This document shows positions 1-10,582 of a DNA stretch of 64,000 bases, one piece after another. Position 1 is the stretch's first letter. Every line of letters starts with the position of its first letter. The notes under the pieces are model-generated. The model was not told the DNA's origin. It was given only the letters and a program-made list of their open reading frames with translations, and searched no databases. Made by a program: the position numbers and the translations under genes. Location: contig QEOQ01000123.1 in the NCBI GenBank assembly GCA_010279815.1, positions 484,317 through 548,316 on the forward strand. The letters are read 5' to 3'. This DNA is from Brachionus plicatilis (taxonomy: Eukaryota; Rotifera; Eurotatoria; Ploima; Brachionidae).

Positions 1-3000
1 TTTCTTGATTGTATTTTTTTTTTAAATATACCTTTGTAAATAAATATTATTAAGATTCACTTGAAATAACATACATTAATAGAAAACTAAAGCGTGTTTT
101 TAATTAATATAATATGCAAACTATTTGAACAAAGACCCCTTGATATCAAGGAAAAAATAAATTATTTGAAAGAATTTTTTAACGATCTCAATGACATATT
201 TTATAAAAAAATCTAAATTGGTTATTTGATGACAAGTTGATGTTTTGTTATTTTTTTCAAACTGCTTATGGGTAATGTTGGTTCGTGCCAAGATTAATTT
301 TTTGTCAATCTTAATATGAGCTTAATTGCTCTTACAAAAACTTTAAATTTTGAAATATAAAAATAAAAGAGCTTAAAGATCTGATTTATATGACTTGGTC
401 ATTAAAGTTAAACCTATTAAAATAAAAAACCGACTTAAATCTTGAAATAAGATATTTTTAAGATTTCTATTTGACTAGACTAGAGAGAAGCACTGATTTA
501 AAAACAAAGATTTTTGCATTAAACATTGTTGAAAATTTAAATTTTTTCTATAATAGGTCGATTGACATTTGCATCATGCTAATTGATAAGCTATTCGAGA
601 AAATTTAAATAGAAACCATTAAATGTCTGTAATAAATCTAAATCAACTTTTATTATTTAAACTAGATAAGTTTATAGAATTAGGCTATTGAACAAAGCGC
701 ATTTCTCATTTATCCTCGGGTACTAATTACTGATTTTTGGCCAAAATTTCTTTTGATGATGTGTTAAATTTTATATATCATCAAAAAAATTTGATTTATT
801 TTCAAACAAATTCGCCTTTGGTTATCTCAAATGTTGCGAAGAACTATTTTTTTAGAAAATGTTAAATCTAACACATAAAAATATGATTTCGACTAAAGAT
901 TAAAGTAATCTTATCTTAGTAGATTAATGCATGCAAATTATTTCACGCCAAATTTATTTATTCACTTAAATAAAATAGAATTATTATTCTCAATTTTTTT
1001 TTTGGAACAAAATTAATTCTTTATTTTTATAATAAAGTAAAAAAAAATAAAAAATTTTTTTTTTTTAAACAATTAATAATATGTGCAATGGTCAACACTA
1101 ATATTAGCCGAATACTTCATCTAGTATCAGTGTTGAATAAATCACATATTCTTTTTTCTTCTAAACAAAATTTTATGATCTAATTTTTGGATTATAGATA
1201 AAGTTTGACCAGAATGAAATTTTAATTTTTTTTTATTTCGACTTCTTAAACAAAACTAAATATAAATTGAATTAAATTTTTTATGATTGTCTTTTTTCTA
1301 GCAAAATAAATAATCTGAATAAAATTTTATGTACTTTACTAAAAAAATAGACTAAATTTATGAGTGTATAAAATTTTTTTATTTTATTTTATTTTAAAAA
1401 GATATTCCAGAGTCAAATTGAGTTAGAAACTAATATTACAAAATGATCTAAAATTAACAATCAACAAATTAAGGGAAATCTTGAATGGATAAATATCTAG
1501 TTGTGCATCGAATTAGTGTAAATAGTCATAAGGTCTTCGAACTTCCCAATATTAAGTTAAAATCAAATATTAGATCTTAGTAATGGGCAAGTAGAATCCC
1601 AATTGTCTATTAGCGCCGTCGCATTGCCCACAATCATCTATTTGATACTCTATTTGGCTTTTCGTTCTAGTTATTTTTCTTCACGACCAATTTAAATATG
1701 ATTTAGACTTTGGAAAGAAATCTTTGTTTGATTTTGGATTTGAATAAAGTCTTTGAAACAATTGTAAGGAACTTAATTAATTTAGTGAAAATAATAAAGA
1801 TTTAAGGCAAATTTCCTCCTATCTCTATCGTCCTCTAGTCCTTATCTAATTTTTTTCTATTCGTAGAATTGATCCCTCGAATTGTTTATTCAAATATTAA
1901 ATTATAATGGGCAAAAAATTAGTCAAATTCTAATTGTAGATAGATTTCAAAGCTACAATGAAAAGTACTTAATTGACACCTTGAATAAGATCTGTCACTT
2001 AGAGAAAAAAATTGAAATCTAATCCATCTCTTTATATAATTTTTGAAATCGTCTTACTCAAAATTTGCATAAATAAGCAAGGTATCCTCTAAAGCCTATT
2101 AAAAACTCCTGAAACCAATTAGACTATTTTCTCTTTGACAAATAGGACAAAGTTGTTTGAGTCTCTATAAAACAAAATTTCATAAGAATTTTAAAGTAAA
2201 GCCGGACCAGATTTGCTCAGAAGCCTTCGATCGCTCCTCGGATCTCTAGCAAAAAATACTGACCCTTGCTCAGTCACCATAGAAATGTACACAAACCTGA
2301 TTCTTTGACCTTGGCCTTAGGGCATCGAAAAAAAATCTCAAAAATCTAAAATCTTGACTAAACTTAAAAAAATTATTCATTAGTTTGAGAACCAAAAAAA
2401 AGTATTAAATTTATAATTGTTTAAGAACTAGAACAAAATTTATTACAAAAAATATTGTCATAAAGATTTAACCAAATAAATTGGTATTTAATATTTAAGA
2501 ATAAGTTTAAAACAAAATTGGTAAAATCAGTTGTTGCGTGACTGGGGTCAAATATCTTCGAACAATGGTCAGATTTTTCTATAAATCGTATTCAAACAAA
2601 CCTGAACTAACCATAAGCACGTATGAGAAAAAAAACTCCATAAAATGTCACTTTATCAAAAATTTCTATTCACGGCAATTGAGAAAATTTAAGGTTAAGC
2701 GATCAGGACACATACGGTGATAAAAAAATTAAAATGTCAATAAAAAAAAACTTATAAAGTCAAGCTCTAAATTTTAGGTTATTTGACTCAAGTTACGTGA
2801 CAAATGGATCGAGTCGGCAAAGCCCTAGGTTTTAATTATACACTTGAATTGCAAAGGAAATTTTAGAAACATAATTATTTATTTATCGATAAGTATCAAT
2901 ATTTGTGCACTATCGGCCCTGGATCAAACACAACCATAAAGTTAACCATGGCGTCAAATTTGCATTTTATTACACTGTCCAAATACAAAATCGTCCCATA

Positions 3001-5416
3001 CGAATTTATATCGGAACATTTTCGAACGAGAACGCCAAAAATTAAACATAGATTAACCTGTTTGTTTAAAATAATTAATGGCTTAAATTTTGCTATTTAT
3101 CCATTAAACATTACAACTAAAACTATTTACTAAACTTCTTATTTCACTTATTCACATTTAGTCCTCATGTTTTTCTTAAAAATCATTTTTTTTAGATTAA
3201 TCCGATTTAAAAGTGTCACCATGTCTAGCATTTGTCCATGTTTGGCTCTTCTAGGTAACATTTTAAAATGAATTAACATTCTTTGCAGTGGCAAATTGAA
3301 CTATTGATCTTATAAAAAATTCTTTTTTTTTTTAAATAAATTTTTCTAATATCATAATTTTTTTGTATTTAAACCTGTAAGAATAAATTTTAAATTTAAT
3401 AATATATCTAATTATTCAAAAAATAACAAAAACTCTACTTTAATTCCATTAGACTAGTTTATTTATGCCGAAGAAGTTGTGCTATTCAGAGCCATTTTAA
3501 ATTTTTAATTAAACTTTTAATAAAAAAAATAATTTTTCATGTTTTGCTCTTGTAGGTAACATTTTTTAACTGAATTTACATCTTTTGCAGTTAGAAATTA
3601 GAATTCTGCTGAGGAAAAACTATTCCCCTTATGAAAAAATTGAACCGACTGGCTCAATAGACTAAATTTGCGTGCTATGTTAATTTGTGTGATGAGACGG
3701 CCCTAGCGATTTGAATAAATCTAATTTCCTTATCGAAAATTTTTGTTTAGGTGAATTTGATTTATACGTCAAAAATTTCCCAACTGATTTGCAGCGTATC
3801 GACCTATAAAGCGCATAAATCTTACGCAACCTTTTGCTTAATTTAAATCAATATCGATCAAAAACTGATAAATTATTTAATAGAATTTTCAATAGAATTA
3901 ATAGAATTTCTTCCTAGCCAAAGAATTTACCATCGATTTGTGCATTATTGCTCAAACTAGCGTTTCCTTAGTCTCAAAATTTTCAAGCTAACAAGAGCTC
4001 CGAGCTATTCAAGCTCTTTAAAATACAATTTGTTTGTAAAAAAATAAGTTTAACACAATAAAAGCATTTTAAATCATGTAGTTTAAATTGTTACAAATTG
4101 GTTGTTGAATAATTTAATACTCAAACGCAAACTAATTATTTGAATAAAATTTTTGAAAAACATTTTAATCTAATTTTAACTTATCGTCTTATCCAAGAGA
4201 TTTAGGGAATTAATTGAAATATTTGCCCACAAATATTTCAACTGGGTCATTTTCAGCATTAGAATTTGATCGGAATTCGACTTGAGAATTCCTTTTTCTT
4301 TTTTAATTAAATATCACTGATAAATATTTTTGAGCTTAAATTAATTAACTATTTGGTTGACTCTTATTAGCAAATTTTGAGAGAAAATAAATTAGTTCAA
4401 ACATATCGGATAATGTTGCCAAGGCGACCAGGATATTGTTTCCTAAAAGTCTGAGAACTTGAGCAATCGATTTCGGACGAAAATTATTAATTAGTGAAAG
4501 ATTTGGCGCTTGGCAAACCAAGTTTCAAATTTGCAACTAAAATTTTTCTTAAATATGGCCAATTAAGAGATGAAGATTCATTAGTAAAAAATTATTGTTC
4601 CATTAAAATTGTCAACAAAAAAGACAAGAAAAACTTATTTAAATTTGCTCGGCTGAATTGGAAAAATTCAATTTAAGCAGGACTATTCGCAAATTTTTTG
4701 CTTTTCTCCACTGAAATATTTTCTTAGAAGCCTAAAAAAATTAATTGAGATACGACTCTTTTTAAATGTAAATAAACAATATTTTAATGAATGGAAAAAA
4801 ATTTAAATTAACTTTTAAAAATTGGTTTCAAGCACTTTACGTAAGAAATCCTACGATTTAGCCATTGGAGAGAGAGAGGGGCAGGGGGCTTTCGGTAAAC
4901 ATTCTTGATAAATCCTAAGATATTTAGAAGAAAGACTCATTTAGTCGGTATGGTTCATAAATTTGAGCAAATAGAAGTTTATCGCGTACAATTAGCTTAA
5001 TTTTTTATGATTTATTTGAATATTTATTTACCAAAGTAATTATGTGGCAATAATCGTAACGTAATTGTAATCAGGCAAAGAAAGTCCATTTAAATGCCTT
5101 GCTCAAAACTTCAATTTGAACTCGGAAATTGATTAAATATTGGCTTAACCTGTCCTAAATGGGAAAAAAAGCTTTCAAGACTTTTTAATTAAACGATTCC
5201 ATTAATTTGCTTTTAAATAGAAATAATACTATCAAGTGACCGAATTATATGCTGCTGCAAGTTGAGTGAATCGAATTAGGACATTTAAATAGTTTGAGTA
5301 TGATAGATTAGTTTTGATGTCATTTAAAAAAAATTTGATTCTTAAATTTCAAGTGATTTTACAGAAAAAGGTCATTTTTTTGCTACAAATATCCAAGCAA
5401 CTAATTTTAAAATATT
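1..5416. other. gene-poor 5' flank
   Basis: I see no gene I can support here. Short open frames exist but lack a recognisable domain, signal peptide or splice-linked partner. The stretch is somewhat less poly-A/T dominated than the rest of the intergenic DNA, with a few G+C-richer patches (about 1600-1640, 2205-2330), which could be old transposon or gene remnants. One pair of degenerate direct repeats is listed separately. Confidence 0.6.
3233..3620. repeat. degenerate direct repeat pair, about 60 bp, 303 bp apart
   Basis: About 60 bases starting near 3238 (TGTTTGGCTCTTCTAGGTAA...) recur near 3540 (TGTTTTGCTCTTGTAGGTAA...). Both copies run TAGGTAACATTTT, then an AT-rich spacer, then CTTTGCAG or CTTTTGCAG. 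The similarity is visible by eye but imperfect. Origin is unknown; it could be part of an old dispersed element. Confidence 0.4.
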
Positions 5417-5515
5417 TTATTTTGTATATTTAATCAATAAAACATCTTCACCCGCGGCATTCAGTTCTCGAAATCTAGGCCGAACATCATTGCTCAATTG
5501 TGTGTAATCCAAATC
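5417..5515 (-). CDS. orphan terminal exon, unknown protein
   Basis: On the minus strand a good acceptor (ATTATTTTAG, ending at 5516) is followed by a 33-codon open frame ending in TAA at 5417-5419. The peptide begins DLDYTQLSNDVRPRFRELNA and continues AGEDVLLIKYTK. Its G+C content is clearly above the flanks and its residue mix looks like a real protein C-terminus. No upstream exon with a matching phase-0 donor was found before the plus-strand gene at 5816, so this may be the last exon of a gene with a long intron, or a remnant. I do not recognise the family. Confidence 0.4.
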   Translation of the reverse strand, partial: DLDYTQLSNDVRPRFRELNAAGEDVLLIKYTK

Positions 5516-5738
5516 CTAAAATAATGTGATTTGAAAAGAAAAATGCTTGAAATTTAATTTTTAAAAAAAAAATGTGGGTTTTAGCTTAAAAGCTTAAAAA
5601 AATCAAAAATTCACATGAATTAGTGCGCACGAGTTTATGAATTTTTGAAACGTGGCTTTTGAAATGGCTTTTGCAAGCCTTGTATTTCAATGAACAAAAG
5701 ACTAGGATATAACAGAGATCAATCGAAACACAAACCAG

Positions 5739-5747
5739 TATAAATAG
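5739..5747 (+). promoter_or_regulatory. TATA box of the 5816 gene
   Basis: TATAAATAG lies 77 bases upstream of the ATG at 5816. The context ACCAG-TATAAATA-GATCAA is echoed at two paralogs: ACCAGC-TATAAATA at 8319 and TATAAATAAGATCAA at 9800. The shared context supports a real core promoter kept during duplication. Confidence 0.6.
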
Positions 5748-5815
5748 ATCAAAAACTTTTTTAATTTTCATCAATTGAAAAAAAATCAAAAAATTTCATA
5801 ACAAATAATTTCAAG

Positions 5816-6232
5816 ATGCGTTTTATTCTTGCTAGTCTAGTAGTGGCCATAGCCTTAGTCCAACTAACTGGTAACAATTGAGGAATGTTAAATTGTTCAT
5901 TAGGAATAAAAATTATTTTTTTTTAAGCTGCCAATGGATATGGTTATGAACCAAATGGCTACAAAGATAGAGACTACAATAGGTACCCGCAGCAAAAATA
6001 CAAAGAAAATGGAAAAGACTACGACGCCAAGAAAAAGTACTATGACTATTTGGAAAAGATATGGATTCAAAACGTCAACCGAAACAAGAACAACAATCAG
6101 GATGATACCATCAGCGAAAACGAATCCTACAACAACAACTGGAATATGAACGATTTGTTGCTTTTGAAAAAATTCATTGAAAAAGAGTTATATGATAAGC
6201 AATATTCAAAGCCACAGTCATACGGTTATTAA
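5816..6232 (+). CDS. small secreted Tyr/Asn/Lys-rich protein, member 1 of local family
   Basis: Two exons, 5816-5870 and 5928-6232, joined by a 57-bp phase-1 intron that splits an Ala codon at the end of the signal peptide. Exon 1 encodes the hydrophobic leader MRFILASLVVAIALVQLT. Exon 2 encodes a Tyr-, Lys- and Asn-rich body (NGYGYEPNGYKDRDYNRY) and then the family signature KIWIQNVNRNKNNNQDDT...ENES...NMNDLL, ending in SYGY. Total about 119 residues. There is no cysteine in the mature part. A poly(A) signal AATAAA sits at 6292. Three more genes within 5 kb share leader, intron position and C-terminal signature. Function is unknown; secretion is inferred from the leader. The Tyr-rich tails recall structural or adhesive secreted proteins, but that is only an analogy. 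Confidence 0.8.
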
Positions 6233-7597
6233 AGATGTTTTGTTTTAAAAAATTTCTTTAATTATATTTGTTTTAGTTGAAGTTTCTTTTTAATAAAATT
6301 TTGAAAAAAAAATACAAATCTCTAAATCCTCACAAGTCCTGATAATTAAATTTATCGGTCATTTTGACAGTTGTATGCAAATTTTTAAATTTTAAAATAA
6401 ATTCAAATGATACAGGATTTAGCAAAAAAACAATATAAGAATAGTTTTTTTTTTGTTTTTTAAGTTGACTTAATTCATTATTTACAATTTAATAATAATT
6501 GCAAAAGTTTCAATTGAAATAAAAATTTTAATTCAAAATTCTAATCTTTTTATTATTTCATTACCTTATCCCATTTTATTCATCTAGCTTAAGATTGATA
6601 ATTAATTTATTTCAAGCCAAGTTCGTAAAACTTGATTCAAAAAGCACTTTTTGATTGACAAAGATTTTAATTTATTTAAAACTTTCGACTAAAAACTTGT
6701 TTTTAACAAAAAAAAACAGAGCCCAATCTTCAAGTATTTACCTTGTTTTCAGTCAACTAGAATTAAAAAACTTTTAATTAGACAAATTTTTTATTTGATA
6801 GTCAAACATGAATTGCTCAACAAATTTAAGATATTTTTTTCTTGAAATTGGTTTTGAGTAAATGTTTACTATAAAAAAAGTGTCATACCTGTGGCAGAAT
6901 ATGGCATTTTTTTATTTTTGACAGAGAAAAGTTATTAATTATAGTCAAGGTTTTAAATCGGTATTCAATGAGCTTTTCATGCTTACTCAGACTAATAAAT
7001 CATCAAGCTAAAATTAGTTGAATGATTTGATTTCAAGCTAGAAGCAGTGATGAACTTTAAATTTTATTATATTTGTGTAGATTTTAAAGGCGAAATTAGA
7101 AAAAAATTTAAATTTTGTAATTAAATTTTTATAACTGTATGTGCACCTTTACGCTGGTATTCTCTTTATTTTTGAATTTAAATTACATCATATAAAATAT
7201 GATTAATTATGGAAAAAAAAACATTATATAATAAGAAAAGGACAACGTTTAATAAATATATGATATTATCCAAAACTTTTCATAATAAAACATATTCAAA
7301 ATTTATCTTTAGTTTCCGAGTTTGGATTTATAAGAAATCGAGTTAAAAGTAAAAGTTGGATATAATTTTTTTTCTCGTTTAAATTTAAATGACAAATTTT
7401 AGAAAAGATTGACAACAACTGGGCTTCGTTTTGCATCTGATTTAACTTAATTTTAATATTTTTTTCTCTCTCTCTATTTTAGCTTTCAAGATATGTTTAA
7501 TGAAAAAATTTGTCCAAAAAAATATTGAGTTAAACAAGTTTTGAGCGCATCTAGAAATTTTTTCCTCAATTATATAACACTTGCTCGAAATTTGAAT
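6233..7597. other. intergenic, no gene seen
   Basis: Contains the 3' UTR of the preceding gene, with TTTGTTTTAGTT shared with the paralog at 9865, and then AT-rich DNA with a short CT run near 7468. Nothing else is supported. Confidence 0.5.
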
Positions 7598-8162
7598 ATG
7601 GTAAGCCTTGATTAAGAAATTTAAATGGAGCGTAAGGGCATATTACGCATTTTGTTTTTAGGGTTGCGGAAAATCTAAGAACGCCAAAGGACCTAATAAC
7701 AAAAAGTTTTTGCGCGATGCACTAAACGCTCATAATAGATACCGAAAATTACACGGCTCGAAGGCGCTCAAAATGAACAAAGAGCTGAACACAATAGCGC
7801 AAGAATGGGCCGAGAATATAGCTCGAACTGGAACTTTTGAGCATAATACTTGCTCGTACAAGGGCCAGAGTTTGGGTGAAAATCTTGCCATGAGGTACAC
7901 ATCGACCAGCGAAGAACTCTCTGGTGAACAAATGACCGACCAATGGTACGAAGAAGCAAACACTTATAATTACAATGAGGACTTTCAGACGGGAAAGGGC
8001 CATTTTGCTCAAATTGTCTGGAGTGACACACAGCAGGTCGGCTTCGGACGTGCTCAAGGCTCTGATGGCAAGTGGTATGCAGTTGCCAATTATTATCCAG
8101 CTGGCAATTACGTCGGACAGTTTAGACAAAATGTGCATCCTCCCAAAGTTGATAGAATTTAG
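7598..8162 (+). CDS. CAP-domain protein, GAPR-1/GLIPR2-like
   Basis: The CAP (SCP/PR-1) fold is clear: AHNRYRKLHG near the start, AQEWAENIA, GENLAMRY, the CAP1 motif GHFAQIVWSDTQQVGFG and the CAP2-like NYYPAGNYVGQF. The conserved cavity His and Glu residues (NAHN, GENL, GHF) are present. The start is inferred: ATG at 7598-7600 is followed directly by a GTAAGC donor, so exon 1 is one codon and exon 2 begins at 7662 with GGTTGCGGA. This gives an N-terminus MGCGKSK and 167 residues, with no signal peptide. Met-Gly-Cys matches the myristoylation/palmitoylation context known for GAPR-1, a Golgi membrane-bound CAP protein; lipidation here is inferred. The gene sits inside the array of the secreted family but is unrelated to it. 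Confidence 0.85.
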
Positions 8163-8318
8163 AAATTTTTTAGCTTAGTTAAATTTTTTTCAATCAAATG
8201 TTGAAATTATGGTGCTTAGATTTTTAAAATTAATCAAGGATTTTTTATTGAATAAAATTTTTAGACAGTGAATTTCTTAAGCTTTATTTCAAAATTTAAC
8301 ACGAGGCTCAAACCAGCT

Positions 8319-8326
8319 ATAAATAT
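8319..8326 (+). promoter_or_regulatory. TATA box of the 8377 gene
   Basis: TATAAATA preceded by ACCAGC lies 58 bases upstream of the ATG. The sequence around it resembles the promoter at 5739. Confidence 0.55.
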
Positions 8327-8376
8327 TGGCTTATTTAGACTGAACAACAATCATTTAAATCCGATAAGCCTTAAAG

Positions 8377-8726
8377 ATGAAATTTACCAGCATTTTTGCT
8401 TTTGCCATGTGCTTTGTTCTGGCATTGGGTATGACTTTTTATTCAATGATAATTTTTGGAAAAGGAGATTGATAATTTTTGTTTCAGCTGGACATGACTA
8501 TGGAAAATATGGCAATGAAAGACCACAGTATGGACACGCCAAAAAAGACTACAAGTACAACCCGTATGAGAGGGTCTATGTGCAAAATTCTAACAAAAAT
8601 GCCAACGAAAACAGAGAAAAAATGGATCTGGAGAACGAGTCCGAAAATGTTGACATCAATCTCAACACATTGTGGAATTTAATCCTCAAATTGAAAGAAG
8701 ATAAATACGAAAATGGCTACTATTAA
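8377..8726 (+). CDS. small secreted protein, member 2 of local family
   Basis: Exons 8377-8428 and 8488-8726, with a 59-bp phase-1 intron at the same place as in the other members (after 17 codons plus one base). Leader MKFTSIFAFAMCFVLALA; mature protein begins GHDYGKYGNERPQYGHAKKD. It has the shortest variable region of the four. The C-terminal signature is the most diverged: RVYVQNSNKNANENREKM, then ENESENVDINLNTLWNLI, ending ENGYY; DDT is replaced and the Trp position is Tyr. About 96 residues. AATAAA at 8767. Function unknown. Confidence 0.8.
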
Positions 8727-9115
8727 ACGTGTTATTTTTTTGTTTTAATTTTAAAGTTTTTTAGTTAATAAATATTGTTAAAAAAAATATTTTTTTAATC
8801 TCTTTATTTATTGTAAAGGTAACTAAGTTTTAAGCAGTTTTTTGAACAAAATTATTTACTCTTGGAATCGAATAAAGGTGTTTAAAAAATCAAATCTGTC
8901 TTATAATTTTTGCATTACAATTTATTTTCAAAGTTAAAGATAAAATAGAATAAATAATTCATAGGCTCATATCTAGATATTTTTTTTTGTTGTTGCTTAA
9001 AAAATTTATGATTTATTGAATAAAATGCAATAATTAAAAAAATAATTAAGTTTGACTAAAATTTTTTATTTAGAAAAAAAGCAGGTTTAACAAAAACTAA
9101 AAAAATAATATTAAA

Positions 9116-9560
9116 TTAATAATGGCTGTTGTAGTCACCATGTTTGAGCTTTTCGATCAAAGCCAACAAGTCATTCATATTGATGTTGTCATTCTTGGAT
9201 TCGTTCTCACTTCTAGTATCATCTTGGTTGTCGTTTCTGTTATCATTTAAGTTCTGAACCCATAACTTTTCATCATCATAGTAGTAGCTTTTGGACTTTG
9301 AATTGCGATAATGATTGATGTAGTCATGTTCATAGTGGTCATTTGCCATCGGATTATATTCATGTTCATCATAGCTCCTGTAAGAAGGCACGTGATAGTC
9401 ATTTTCCTTGCGGCCTTTGCTGTCACGGTATCTGCCATGAGTTTCCCAGGAAGTGCCTTGGAAAAAAAAATTTAAACCGGCTTAGAAGTTTGACAGTCAC
9501 TGACTTACACGCTTGAAACAAGCTTATGCCTAGTAATAAAGCAACTAATTGAGCGTTCAT
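9116..9560 (-). CDS. small secreted protein, member 3 of local family
   Basis: Exons 9509-9560 and 9116-9456 on the minus strand, with a phase-1 intron at the family position. Leader MNAQLVALLLGISLFQA; the split codon gives a Cys at or next to the expected cleavage site, unlike the Ala or Thr of the paralogs. The body is Tyr/His/Asp-rich (SYRSYDEHEYNPMANDHYEH). The C-terminal signature is KLWVQNLNDNRNDNQDDT followed by ENESKNDNINMNDLLALIEK, ending NSHY. About 130 residues. It lies head-to-head with the 9865 gene across about 300 bp. Function unknown. Confidence 0.8.
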
Positions 9561-9864
9561 TTTTGCAATAGGATTTAGCAGTGGTTTAAAATTTTGAATG
9601 ATGATTTAAATTCAAAATTTCAACTTTAATTTATAGAACAGTTTGAATGGGTGTTGATGAAATTTTCTATTCTCGAGAAATCAAAAAAATGTGAATTTTT
9701 CAATCTCGTGCTAACAGATTTCAAGTTTTGCCCTGCTGGCTCGAGACCCATGTTGCTGGATTGCAGTGAATAAAGGATATTATCCAGCTTCATTTTGACT
9801 ATAAATAAGATCAATTTTTTTATCTAAAACATCAAAAAAAAACATAGAATTTTAAGAGATTAAA
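9561..9864. promoter_or_regulatory. divergent promoter region of members 3 and 4
   Basis: The two ATGs are 304 bp apart and point away from each other. A minus-strand TATAAA at 9632-9637 lies about 72 bases before the minus gene, and a plus-strand TATAAATAA at 9800 lies 65 bases before the plus gene. The middle holds a short G+C-richer patch (about 9725-9765) that could carry shared control elements; no known operator was recognised. Confidence 0.5.
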
Positions 9865-10582
9865 ATGAAGTTTACACTTTTTGTATTGATAGCCGTATGC
9901 TTAGCCAATTTAGCCAGTAAGTTTGAATAGGCTTAAGAAGAAAAAAATTAAATTTTTTTAAGCTTCGGTGCCATTGTCGCATGGAAAAAAGGTAGCACCA
10001 TACAAAGAAGAGAAAAATGGTTACAGAGCACCTGGTTACAAAGAGCCTGAGTACAAGCCTCAGACAAAAAAATATGAAAGAAATGATTACATAGATTACA
10101 AAGCACCAAAAGACGAATACAAGCCAAATGTTAACTACAGAGAAAAAGATGAGTACCATGTAGAGAAAGATTATGGCCGAAAATATGACAGGTACGATGA
10201 ATACAAACCAATCAAAGATAGCAAAAGATATGATGAGTATGCGCCAAGCAGAGATTATAGAAAATATAATGACTATGCACCTAGCAAAGATTATAGAAAA
10301 CATAATGATTATGCACCCATCAAGGAATACAAGAAACATGATTATGAACCATACTACGAACCATATGGATATGATGACAATGATAAAGGCTATGATCACT
10401 ATGGATATGGAAATAATGATGAGCGTGTTTGGGTACAAAATACCAATGATAACCACAATGACAATGAAGATGATACCAAAACCGAAAATGAATCCAAGAA
10501 TGACAACATCAATTTAAACGATTTGATCAATTTGATCAAACAATTCAAGGATTATCAATCGGAATACTATGATGGCTATTAA
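9865..10582 (+). CDS. secreted Tyr-rich repeat protein, member 4 of local family
   Basis: Exons 9865-9916 and 9963-10582, phase-1 intron. Leader MKFTLFVLIAVCLANLAT, very close to that of the 8377 gene. This is the largest member, about 223 residues. Its middle is a run of degenerate 11-12-residue repeats such as KDYRKYNDYAPS and KDYRKHNDYAPI, inside a longer Lys/Tyr/Asp/Pro-rich region (YKAPKDEYKP). The C-terminal signature is the most canonical: RVWVQNTNDNHNDNEDDT, ENESKNDNINLNDLINLIKQ, ending YYDGY. No cysteine in the mature protein. AATAAA at 10639. It probably arose by duplication of a short ancestor followed by repeat growth in the middle. Repetitive Tyr/Lys proteins are often structural, but nothing here proves that. 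Confidence 0.85.

Noticed and set aside
2538..3133. Two open frames of 60 and 76 codons in the 5' flank
   Set aside because: No domain, signal peptide, splice partner or compositional signal.
4494..4676. 60-codon plus frame beginning after a TTAATTAG acceptor-like site
   Set aside because: Residue mix is plausible, but there is no recognisable family, no upstream exon and no conserved feature; kept out for lack of support.
7730..8138. Three antisense frames over the CAP gene
   Set aside because: Shadows of the real coding strand, which has the full CAP motif set.
8268..8376. Longer N-terminal extension of the 8377 gene reading through the intron
   Set aside because: It would include the TATA box and intron sequence; the spliced version matches the leader and intron position of three paralogs.
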